This document shows positions 42,301 to 53,627 of a stretch of 64,000 nucleotides of DNA, piece by piece. A program made the position numbers and the translations under genes. Origin of the DNA: Siphonodentalium dalli (taxonomy: Eukaryota > Mollusca > Scaphopoda > Gadilida > Siphonodentaliidae); NCBI GenBank assembly GCA_032622095.1, contig CP136067.1, positions 57,761,899 through 57,825,898 of the forward strand, given 5' to 3'. Within the stretch, counting starts at the first letter, position 1. Each line of letters opens with the position of its first letter. The notes under the pieces were generated by a model, which was not told the DNA's origin, searched no databases, and was given only the letters and a program-made list of their open reading frames with translations.

Positions 42301-43290
42301 TTAATTTAATTGGCGCCGGAGTCGGCTTACACTTTTTGTGTGGTCCCGTAAACAAACGTGTGCGCATGCGTACAAAGTAACTCGACAAAGGGAAGTAATT
42401 CTATACCAAACCAACTGTAATCGATTCCATGGGGGATAACTGAAAAAATAATGACATATCCACGTTAAGACTTATTAGATTCGAGTTCGACGCCACAATG
42501 ATGCGTTCGTCTGTTTCAAAATCAGGTCACATCGGATCTGGTCATCGATAATGAATAATATTGTATCACCCCTCCCCCATAATATGTGTCACTGATTTTT
42601 GTTTTATATAAATGCGCACCCGGATGACAGTTGAAGTTCCAATACAAACCACATATTTATTGAAAGAGTTTACCAAAAGCTAGTGAATGCGTTTTCTGCA
42701 CAATATAGAGTTATAGCGCTTGTATCGCTAAAAAAAGTAGACGATTGCTAACAAGATAAAGTTATGACATAAATGTATTTCGGCTCTCCCGTTAACATCG
42801 ACTGGGTCCTGACTGTCGGACATCGCATTTTGATATCCATATAAGAGTCACATTATACCGAATAGAAACGACACGAACGCTCTTTATATTTGACCTTATC
42901 GGGACAAAGAACGCCACGTACGCTCTTTATATCTTACCATATCAGCACGCTCTGTAATCTAGCCATTCTGTCCAGATGCTGCCTAACAAATGAAGCTTAT
43001 CCAGATCTCAAAATTAAAGACACGAGAAGTATGAGCAAGGAGAGCCCACGAATTAAGCGAAGTTAGAGATGATCGATTGAATAGGCTCGGGCTACGTCCC
43101 AACATGCATGTGACATACAAACTATGGAACAACAAGAACAACAGTATATTGATTCGACGAGAATCCACGGATCAACGGGACAACAGTCAAAGAGAGCTTT
43201 AATAGCGAACAAGAGTTCCTAATTTATTTTAATTGTTTCCATTTGAATTTTGCCACACTTTACCCGTGCAACGTCGGTTACATCCGCTGG
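39313..43290 (+). mobile_element. non-autonomous Helitron-like element, copy 2
   Basis: 5' TCTTAATATATAAATGCGAC and 3' CCGCTGG as in copy 1, with the same internal hairpin (42215-42284). Part of the duplication. No Rep/helicase coding sequence. Confidence 0.65.
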
Positions 43291-43942
43291 TGTTCAATAA
43301 TAATGATAACGTTCAATAATATATATGGCGATAGTTTAGGATATACACTCCTAGTTAACATGCGATTTTTATTTTCCATCAATATGTTATATATGGTCAG
43401 AGAGGTCACAGCCAACTAGCCTTACAACCGTTTGACCAACTGAAACATTAAATAACAAAACAATATAATCTATTGTACGTATATATACAACGGTGCAAAT
43501 ATGACACCTATTTTGTAATCCAGCAAATAATAGTCGTCCCAAATGTCACACATCATAGTAGCCACCCATGTATATAACACCGAATTTATTTATCATCACA
43601 CAACATGTTCGTTAATGGCATAACATCGGCTCACAGTACCATCTAATGCAATCCGCGTTACAAATATTATTCGTAGTGGTCGAGAGTTTGCAGTTTTGGT
43701 ATAATTATCGGGATTTAAATTTCGGCCCAGCCCAGCATCCAAATCCATAAGAGAAACAACACAGGACACCAATACATTTATGTTCTCATCATCTGCTGAG
43801 TGATATGCATGCTTTCCCATATATGTCTGATATATGCTACACAAAAGACTATATTAAGTTCCTGCATATAGGCTAGAATAATTGAATGTGAATCTTTATT
43901 TCCGATGGATATAATATCGTTAGTATTCATTATTGGGACGTT
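43291..43942. other. DNA between Helitron-like element 2 and the satellite
   Basis: 43291-43695 is shared with copy 1; 43696-43942 is only in copy 2. A minus-strand frame at 43844-43596 (SADDENINVLVSCVVSL ... AINEHVV) looks protein-like but no start or family could be identified. Confidence 0.35.
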
Positions 43943-46900
43943 GGTCGGGACTATTCACGTGTATTGTAATATCTCTCACGTAACACAGGTCGGGACTATA
44001 CACGTGTATTGTAATATCTCTCACGTAACACAGGTCGGGACTATACACGTGTATTGTAATATCTCTCACGTAACACAGGTCGGGACTATACACGTGTATT
44101 GTAATATCTCTCACGTAACACAGGTCGGGACTATTCACGTGTAGTGTAATATCTCTCACGTAACACAGGTCGGGACTATACACGTGTATTGTAATATCTC
44201 TCACGTAACACAGGTCGGGACTATACACGTGTATTGTAATATCTCTCACGTAACACAGGTCGGGACTATACACGTGTATTGTAATATCTCTCACGTAACA
44301 CAGGTCGGGACTATACACGTGTATTGTAATATCTCTCACGTAACACAGGTCGGGACTATACACGTGTATTGTAATATCTCTCACGTAACACAGGTCGGGA
44401 CTATACACGTGTATTGTAATATCTCTCACGTAACACAGGTCGGGACTATACAAGTGTATTGTAATATCTCTCACGTAACACAGGTCGGGACTATACACGT
44501 GTATTGTAATATCTCTCACGTAACACAGGTCGGGACTATACACGTGTATTGTAATATCTCTCACGTAACACAGGTCGGGACTATACACGTGTATTGTAAT
44601 ATCTCTCACGTAACACATGTCGGGACTATACACGTGTATTGTAATATCTCTCACATAACACAGGTCGGGACTATACACGTGTATTGTAATATCTCTCACG
44701 TAACACAGGTCGGGACTATACACGTATTGTAATATCTCTCACGTAACACAGGTCGGGACTATACACGTGTATTGTAATATCTCTCACGTAACACAGGTCG
44801 GGACTATACACGTGTATTGTAATATCTCTCACGTAACACAGGTCGGGACTATACACGTGTATTGTAATATCTCTCACGTAACACAGGTCGGGACTATACA
44901 CGTGTATTGTAATATCGCTCACGTAACACAGGTCGGGACTATACACGTGTATTGTAATATTTCTCACGTAACACAGGTCGGGACTATACACGTGTATTGT
45001 AATATCTCTCACGTAACACAGGTCGGGACTATACACGTGTATTGTAATATCTCTCACGTAACACAGGTCGGGACTATACACGTGTATTGTAATATCTCTC
45101 ACGTAACACAGGTCGGGACTATACACGTGTATTGTAATATCTCCCACGTAACACAGGTCGGGACTATACACGTGTATTGTAATATCTCTCACGTAACACA
45201 GGTCGGGACTATACACGTGTATTGTAATATCTCTCACGTAACACAGGTCGGGACTATACACGTGTATTGTAATATCTCTCACGTAACACAGGTCGGGACT
45301 AAACACGTGTATTGTAATATCTCTCACGTAACACAGGTCGGGACTATACACGTGTATTGTAATATCTCTCACGTAACACAGGTCGGGACTATACACGTGT
45401 ATTGTAATATCTCTCACGTAACACAGGTCGGGACTATACACGTGTATTGTAATATCTCTCACGTAACACAGGTCGGGCCTATACACGTGTATTGTAATAT
45501 CTCTCACGTAACACAGGTCGGGACTATACACCTGTATTGTAATATCTCTCACGTAACACAGGTCGGGACTATACACGTGTATTGTAATATCTCTCACGTA
45601 ACACAGGTCGGCACTATACACGTGTATTGTAATATCTCTCACGTAACACAGGTCGGGACTATACACGTGTATTGTAATATCCCTCACGTAACACAGGTCG
45701 GGACTATACACGTGTATTGTAATATCTCTAACGTAACACAGGTCGGGACTATTCACGTGTATTGTAATATCTCTCACGTAACACAGGTCGGGACTATACA
45801 CGTGTATTGTAATATCTCTCACGTAACACAGGTCGGGACTATACACGTGTATTGTAATATCTCTCACGTAACACAGGTCGGGACTATACACGTGTATTGT
45901 AATATCTCTCACGTAACACAGGTCGGGACTATACACGTGTATTGTAATATCTCTCACGTAACACAGGTCGGGACTATTCACGTGTATTGTAATATCTCTC
46001 ACGTAACACAGGTCGTGACTATACACGTGTATTGTAATATCTCTCACGTAACACAGGTCGGGACTATTCACGTGTATTGTAATATATCTCACGTAACACA
46101 GGTCGGGACTATACACGTGTATTGTAATATCTCTCACGTAACACAGGTCGGGACTATACACGTGTATTGTAATATATCTCACGTAACGCAGGTCGGGACT
46201 ATACACGTGTATTGTAATATCTGTCACGTAACACAGGTCGGGACTATACACGTGTATTGTAATATCTCTCACGTAACACAGGTCGGGACTATACACGTGT
46301 ATTGTAATATCTCTCACGTAACACAGGTCGGGACTATACACGTGTATTGTAATATCTCTCACGTAACACAAGTCGGGACTATACACGTGTATTGTAATAT
46401 CTCTCACGTAACACAGGTCGGGACTATACACGTGTATTGTAATATCTCTCACGTAACACAGGTCGGGACTATTCACGTGTATTGTAATATCTCTCACGTA
46501 ACACAGGTCGGGACTATTCACGTGTATTGTAATATCTCTCACGTAACACAGGTCGGGACTATACACGTGTATTGTAATATCTCTCACGTAACACAGGTCG
46601 GGACTATTCACGTGTATTGTAATATCTCTCACGTAACACAGGTCGGGACTATTCACGTGTATTGTAATATCTCTCACGTAACACAGGTCGGGACTATTCA
46701 CGTGTATTGTAATATCTCTCACGTAACACAGGTCGGGACTATACACGTGTATTGTAATATCTCTCACGTAACACAGGTCGGGACCATTCACGTGTATTGT
46801 AATATCTCTCACGTAACACAGGTCGGGACTATTCACGTGTATTGTAATATCTCTCACGTAACACAGGTCGGGACTATACACGTGTATTGTAATATATCTC

Positions 46901-48486
46901 ACGTAACACAGGTCGGGACTATACACGTGTATTGTAATATCTCTCACGTAACACAGGTCGGGACTATACACGTGTATTGTAATATCTCTCACGTAACACA
47001 GGTCGGGACTATACACGTGTATTGTAATATCTCTCACGTAACACAGGTCGGGACTATTCACGTGTATTGTAATATCTCTCATGTAACACAGGTCGGGACT
47101 ATTCACGTGTATTGTAATATCTCTCACGTAACACAGGTCGGGACTATTCACGTGTATTGTAATATCTCTCACGTAACACAGGTCGGGACTATTCACGTGT
47201 ATTGTAATATCTCTCACGTAACACAGGTCGGGACTATTCACGTGTATTGTAATATCTCTCACGTAACACAGGTCGGGACTATACACGTGTATTGTAATAT
47301 CTCTCACGTAACACAGGTCGGGACTATTCGCGTGTATTGTAATATCTCTCACGTAACACAGGTCGGGACTATTCACGTGTATTGTAATATCTCTCACGTA
47401 ACACAGGTCGGGACTATTCACGTGTATTGTAATATCTCTCACGTAGCAGGTCGGGACTATACACGTGTATTGTAATATCTCCTACGTAACACAGGTCGGG
47501 ACTATTCACGTGTATTGTAATATCTCTCACGTAACACAGGTCGGGACTATAAACGTGTATTGTAATATCTCTCACGTAACACAGGTCGGGACTATACACG
47601 TGTATTGTAATATCTCTCACGTAACACAGGTCGGGACTATACACGTGTATTGTAATATCTCTCACGTAACACAGGTCGGGACTATACGCGTGTATTGTAA
47701 TATCTCTCACGTAACACAGGTCGGGACTATTCACGTGTATTGTAATATCTCTCACGTAACACAGGTCGGGACTATTCACGTGTATTGTAATATCTCTCAC
47801 GTAACACAGGTCGGGACTATTCAAGTGTATTGTAATATCTCTCACGTAACACAGGTCGGAACTATACACGTGTATTGTAATATCTCTCACGTAACACAGG
47901 TCGGAACTATACACGTGTATTGTAATATCTCTCACGTAACACAGGTCGGGACTATACACGTGTATTGTAATATCTCTCACGTAACACAGGTCGGGACTAT
48001 TCACGTGTATTGTAATATCTCTCACGTAACACAGGTCGGGACTATTCACGTGTATTGTAATATCTCTCACGTAACACAGGTCGGGACTATTCACGTGTAT
48101 TGTAATATCTCTCACGTAACACAGGTCGGGACTATTCACGTGTATTGTAATATCTCTCACGTAACACAGGTCGGGACTATACACGTGTATTGTAATATCT
48201 CTCACGTAACACAGGTCGGGACTATACACGTGTATTGTAATATCGTTCACGTAACACAGGTCGGGACTATTCACGTGTATTGTAATATCTCTCACGTAAC
48301 ACAGGTCGGGACTATACACGTGTATTGTAATATCTCTCACGTAACACAGGTCGGGACTATTCACGTGTATTGTAATATCTCTCACGTAACACAGGTCGGG
48401 ACTATACACGTGTATTGTAATATCTCTCACGTAACACAGGTCGGGACTATACACGTGTATTGTAATATCTCTCACGTACCACAGGT
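43943..48486. repeat. 45-bp satellite array, about 101 units
   Basis: Consensus unit: CACGTGTATTGTAATATCTC followed by TCACGTAACACAGGTCGGGACTATA. It spans 4544 bp with very high unit identity. Two units are short: near 44724 (TG missing) and near 47445 (three bases missing). The commonest variant is ATA or ATT before CACGTG. As 45 is a multiple of three and the unit lacks stops in several frames, open frames of over 900 codons appear on both strands; they reflect the period and are not evidence of a gene. Each unit carries the palindrome TACACGTGTA with an E-box CACGTG. Confidence 0.97.
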
Positions 48487-49991
48487 TGCAATGTGACAAT
48501 CTTCACTGGAAACATACACGTTGGTGGTGCATTTATAATAATTGTCGTTCCATTGCATTCATAAGCACGGCAATTGATATGCAAACTATAGTATTTCACC
48601 GGAAAGCTATGCTTTGCCAATGATTCTTTATGGCAGGTGGCTTTGAATTGGAAACAAATTATAAATAACGACAAACAGTAAGATAGTAGCAAATATATAA
48701 ATACAACAGAAAGGATGACAGGCCTGGTTCAATTCGCAACAAACACTATATAGTTCAAGACTGATGGCGCCATTAGTCTTGAACTATATAAAATGTAGTG
48801 TTTATAGGGTTTGGTTTATGGCGCACTGGCCATATCGTGACATTGTATGGTTGTTGGAGAAGGACATGCAGCGCAGAGTATTAATCTGTTCGCGAAATAA
48901 ATTTACTGCACACCACGACTTGCCAAAATATTCGAAAGTTATTTTCACACATCAGTTCCGATTGGGATTCGCAATTTTCGTTAGCATGGTGTCCGTACAG
49001 GAAGCTACAAGTAACTCAGAGTAAGTCAGCGTGGTGCAACTAAAACACTTTTATAAATGCCATGATATTGTGAGTAATTTATAGAGTAATTTGTGTTTGT
49101 CCAGAAAACCTGGAAGTGTCATATTTAAGTGTCAAATTGCTGAAAATGCATAGTTCCACATAGTATGAATCTTAATCAATGAAAATGGGTTAATTAGAAA
49201 TGAATTTAAGATATGCCTATGTCTCTGTATAGTGTATGGTAAACATGTCGTCATCGGAGCCATGGTTGACATTTAGTCACTGAGCGCTAATTGGTTGATT
49301 CACTATCAGGGCCCAATCGGCAAACCTCGGTGATTTCCGTATACGCAAATATACTATTTCTGTAAGAACGATAATCCGAGAAGTTGCGATTGTATCAGAG
49401 CCATGTAATCCTTGTGACTGAATACCTGCCCGCGAAGAGAGGCAAATGCTGCTCACCAATTTTAGATTAAAGTTTTACATAAATCCAGCCCAAAATGGTA
49501 AGATATTTTCAACAAAGAATTTCTCTGGATCTATCTGGCGAAAAATCTTGAATTTCACTTATCATCATCTTCATTGTATATATAATCTGAGAAATAATTA
49601 AGAGACGATAAAACAATGGATTTTAATACATTTGAGAGGTTGGAAATATTATTTTTGTTTTTTTCCCTTTGGGTACCAAGAACTGCTAGAATAATTAGTA
49701 ATTTCAGTGAAATTATTTCACACAACACTCCAATCACCAAATAGCTTATTGCATTGGATCTATGCGAGGAGTCTTCATTTGTATCATAATGTTGAGTTAG
49801 ATTTTAATAACATAATATAGCATCATAAACCCATATATTATATGAAGAATAAAGCAGCCACAAGTACTCCAGCCCAATGGGAACAAGTGTGGTCCCACCA
49901 AGCAGGGAGCGATCAACTGGAATTAGGCCACAGTGTTAAGAGATATGGTGGTCAGTTTTAATTTAGTTATGAACACATGAACCAGACCTTA
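48487..49991. other. right part of duplication copy 2
   Basis: From about 48595 it equals 36650-38081, including the palindrome (48748-48790) and the 86-codon ORF. The 48487-48594 segment is only in copy 2. Confidence 0.5.
48764..49024 (+). CDS. 86-codon ORF, second copy
   Basis: Same protein as at 36810, with one substitution noticed (Ala for Thr at position 21). It starts within the same GATGGCGCCAT palindrome. No family recognised; could be a chance ORF copied by the duplication. Confidence 0.2.
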   Translation: MAPLVLNYIKCSVYRVWFMAHWPYRDIVWLLEKDMQRRVLICSRNKFTAHHDLPKYSKVIFTHQFRLGFAIFVSMVSVQEATSNSE

Positions 49992-50183
49992 TCTCCGAAC
50001 AATGTTTCATTGATCAACATTCGTGACATGGACATTCTCGAATATAGAAAATTATTTATAGGTAGTTGCCTTTCTAATTGTAAATAATTATTAAATGTCA
50101 CGAATCAAGAAAAATTAAGTCTCCTCTCATCATTCTCACGATCTTCAGATATGTCTATGTTCCAGAGGGTATACGATTCGGGA
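49992..50183. other. unique DNA upstream of LINE remnant
   Basis: Possibly more LINE sequence, too decayed to read. Confidence 0.3.
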
Positions 50184-50375
50184 ATGAGGGACCACACTCA
50201 CAAATTACACCCCAATAGATGCAACAAAGACACCCATTTGCACTTCTTTGCAGAATGATTGGTGCTTCATTGGAACAATTTATCACAGTTCGTGGTAGAT
50301 TCGAAAGACCTGAAAACCTTCAAAGAAAGACTTGATTCGGAACTTTGGAACATGAGATATCATTTCGACGAGTAA
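50184..50375 (+). pseudogene. LINE ORF2 C-terminal remnant
   Basis: The frame reads MRDHTHKLHPNRCNKDTHLH, FFAE, a stop, then LVLHWNNLSQFVVDSKDLKT and FKERLDSELWN. This is the typical end of CR1/Jockey/RTE-type reverse transcriptase proteins: a 'RG(H)..KL..' line, HFF..R....WN.LP..VV and ..S...FK..LD..W. The in-frame TGA at 50256 makes it non-functional. No poly(A) or satellite tail seen. Confidence 0.7.
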
Positions 50376-50825
50376 CAACCCAGGCCAATACCGTACATAC
50401 ATAAACTGTGAACAGACAGCTTGCAACGCGTGAAAACTTCAAATTAGATATCATATTACGTAACCTGGGCTAAAAATTATCGCGACTTGTTGCCGACATA
50501 TTTGTGTAATGTTATGATATCATGCAGTCTAACAAAACTCAGACCCTGTTTCATTTCAATCAATAGATGAAAGTAATGAGACGGAGACTGGATATATACC
50601 AGACTGGATATCATGGATATATGAACTGTACTTTTGAAAACAATCTATTTTACAGAAGTTCTTGGAACCGCAAAAACAGTGAAATTTTAAATATTTGTCA
50701 TAAAAGTGAAGTAAATGATGTTATACTATCCAATGGGTCGATGGTTCTTACATATTGTGTCACAATAATCGATCATACCAAATTTCCGAAAGAAATTCCT
50801 GACAGATTTTGAGCAAATACATTTA
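50376..50825. other. unassigned DNA
   Basis: No gene supported; an 81-codon frame at 50567-50812 has no recognisable features. Confidence 0.35.
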
Positions 50826-53627
50826 GACATACCAGGAAATTTTGGCAAAACATGCATCTGACCCTTAAATCATCGTCTATTATGTCACCAATTGATCAGA
50901 TTTCTGAATGGTGAAACTTCTGTCTGATCTGAAATGTTCTTCTATATAGTCATTACAAGACAATACCATATACTATACTGGGGACTCTTATTGAATTTTT
51001 CGTATTTCCGTTTACTAATTCATAAAATTAAAAGTGGCCGCCATATAGGATGCTTTCTTGGATTTTGATACTCTTCTAATTTATGGGGAAATTAAATTTA
51101 GCGTGATCTGTAAGAGTTTGTTTTGGACGAGTATGGTAGGCCGGTCATGTTTCGCACTTTCCGGAGAATGGCCCATTTGTTGATCATAAATCTTAATCCC
51201 TGTCTTGTGCTGCACGGTGATGCAAAATTACACTATAAGAAAGCTATGGCAAAGTTTGCGGTATATGCATTGTGTTGTTATAATATAATTGTCCAAGTTG
51301 TATTTTCAATGACGCAGACAACTTGTTATCGAAAAGACCGTCTAAAAGGTGTGCATCATTGAGTATTACCTATGACACATGGAGAAATCACCCAATGTCC
51401 AGGGCACCCTTAATTATCGTTGATTATATTTTCCCGATATAAATCTCGAAGTTTGTGGCCGTCGATTTCTGGGCTATCCGGAGGAATCGTCCGTTACAAG
51501 AGGAGCTTATTAATTTTGCGACGTGCCATACAACACAGAACATGAGCAGTCGCAAATGTATACCTTTATGTTTGTTCTTTAATATGTTTATGTATTATAT
51601 GTCTTTTTATTATATGCATTATTATTAAAGATACGGGCGGCGTTGGCTGTTAAAATATTCCGCTCCGTCAAAAACCGCCATAAACAGAAAGAATAGTAAA
51701 ATAGAGACATATTTGTTCTTATACCAATCAGAAATATGGCATAAACATTATGTTGTCGTCAAATGTTTTTCCTTTGTTATGTAAACAATAGCAAAATAAC
51801 GTTACGTTTCCTGGCTTTTGTTTAGATCCGGATATGGTAAACATAAAGAGCGTTATTTGTTACGTAATGTTTTCCTGATATGGAAATAATAAAGAGCGTT
51901 TATATCATTTGTGTGTGTTAATATAATTGCGCTGTGTTATGTAAACAGAAGCAACACTTCTGTAACACGAGCAGGCACTTGTTTACGTACACCATCGTAC
52001 GCCTTGACGATAATATACTATTTACGTGCTGATTATGTTTGGCATATGAACACAACTATATATATTTTAATATTCCTTCTGTTGTTGGCGATTTGGACAA
52101 ATATGAATATTTCTGCAACGAACGCTGCCCGTGCCTTTAAATAGAGTTATTATTAACATACATTTGCCTTATTCAAACTTGAAGGTTCCCACCATGATAG
52201 CCTAGCGTAACAGCGTTGCCAATTATTGTTCTAGTTAATCCTGGTTAATCCGATAACATGCATGTACATATCTACACGCTCATTTCAATAAAATCAACAA
52301 GTTCGTAATTTGTTGAAGTTTATGCATTCCATAACCCAATACCGACATAAATTACAAATTTGATTCATATCCATTGAGAAACAAAGGAAATAATGCAATA
52401 TCACGCCCGCCGGCGCTTACATCTTTTATTTTGGAGCCGACCTCTTACGCTTTACAGTGTGCTTCAGAACGAAACATTTCAATACATCATCAAATGTGTG
52501 ATTTTTTTTTAATTTAATTTAAACGATTATAAACACGGACATACATTGAAAATTCCATTCATATCCGTTGAGAAACAATGGAGTAAAACGTACTAAATGT
52601 AACATGAAACTTAGACAGATGAGAGTAGCGAGATCGGACGGTTGTGGCGTCTACATGAAACTCCGCTTGCAACTTTAATTTAATTGGCGCCGGAGTCGGC
52701 TTACACTTGTTGTGTGTTCCCGTAAACAAACGTGTGCGCATGCGTACAAAATAACTCGACAAAGGGAAGTAATTCTATATATTTACACACTAAGTGTTGT
52801 CATCACTAAATCCAGCATTCTGATTGGTCGGCGCCCACGTGGCTAGTTGCAGTTATTTCTCGGTGAATGCGCAACGCCTCATAACACCAAGCTAATAACA
52901 CCATCGATACGTCATTAGGTTTGGAAAGACGAACGCGTAATGTTTTGGGTGCATTTGGACTCGCGCAGGATTGACTTAATACATCATCGGGTTTCAATAT
53001 GAAGAGAAATTGTTCCTATTAACTTTTGGCAAGGGTGCTATTGGGTATTTTGGGCTGATCTTGTCACGATACACTTTTCGATTTAAATATATTTACAAAA
53101 GTGGCTTTCTCGCTAAATGTATATAAATATAAGGATTAACTGTCATGTGGACTATTTTTATGGAGATGTAACGGTGAGGTAAGTGGTCATAACTTGTATG
53201 TAAAACCCGAACTCACCGTTATATCTCCATAAAAACAGTCCACATGACAGTTAATCCGTATACCAAACCAAGTTTTTAACCAACTGTAATCGATTCCCAT
53301 GGGGGATAACTGAAAAAATAATGACATATCCACGTTAAGACTTATTAGATTCGAGTTCGACGCCACAATGATGCGTTCGTCTGTTTCAAAATCAGGTCAC
53401 GTCGGATCTGATCATCGATAATGAATAATATTGTATCACCATAATATGTGTCACTGATTTTTGTTTTATATAAATGCGCACCCGGATGACAGTTGGAGTT
53501 CCAATACAAACCACATATTTATTGAAAGAGTTTACCAAAAGGTAGTGAATGCGTTTTCTGCACAATATAGAGTTATAGCGCTTGTATCGCTAAAAAGTAG
53601 ACGAATGCTAACAAGATAAAGTTATGC
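50826..53627. mobile_element. third, partial copy of the Helitron-like interior
   Basis: Starts ACCAGGAAATTTTGGCAAAA (as at 33578) and ends AACAAGATAAAGTTATG (as at 35281), so both Helitron termini are missing. It contains about 700 bp (51899-52600) absent from copies 1 and 2, lacks the left arm of the hairpin, and carries the MITE at 52780. Confidence 0.7.
52780..53258. mobile_element. 479-bp copy of the TATA-flanked MITE
   Basis: Begins TATTTACACACTAAGTG, ends TTAATCCG, and has TATA on both sides. Copy 2 of the host sequence has a single TATA here (42411). About 68 bp at 52844-52920, including GCAACGCCTCATAACACC, are absent from the 431-bp copy, while its terminal hairpin is partly deleted. 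Confidence 0.75.

Larger units (their letters stand above)
38675..49991. repeat. segmental duplication, copy 2
   Basis: Same order as 31160-38081. It differs by lacking the 431-bp MITE and by ~4.9 kb (43696-48594) that contains the 45-bp satellite and short flanking sequences. Confidence 0.85.

Noticed and set aside
43943-48486. CRISPR-like array
   Set aside because: Units are contiguous and identical with no unique spacers; eukaryotic context.
43920-48499. Long open frames (up to 908 codons) as giant repeat proteins
   Set aside because: The 45-bp period keeps several frames open on both strands at once. No start, signal or flanking exon in frame was found, and substitution bias is weak.
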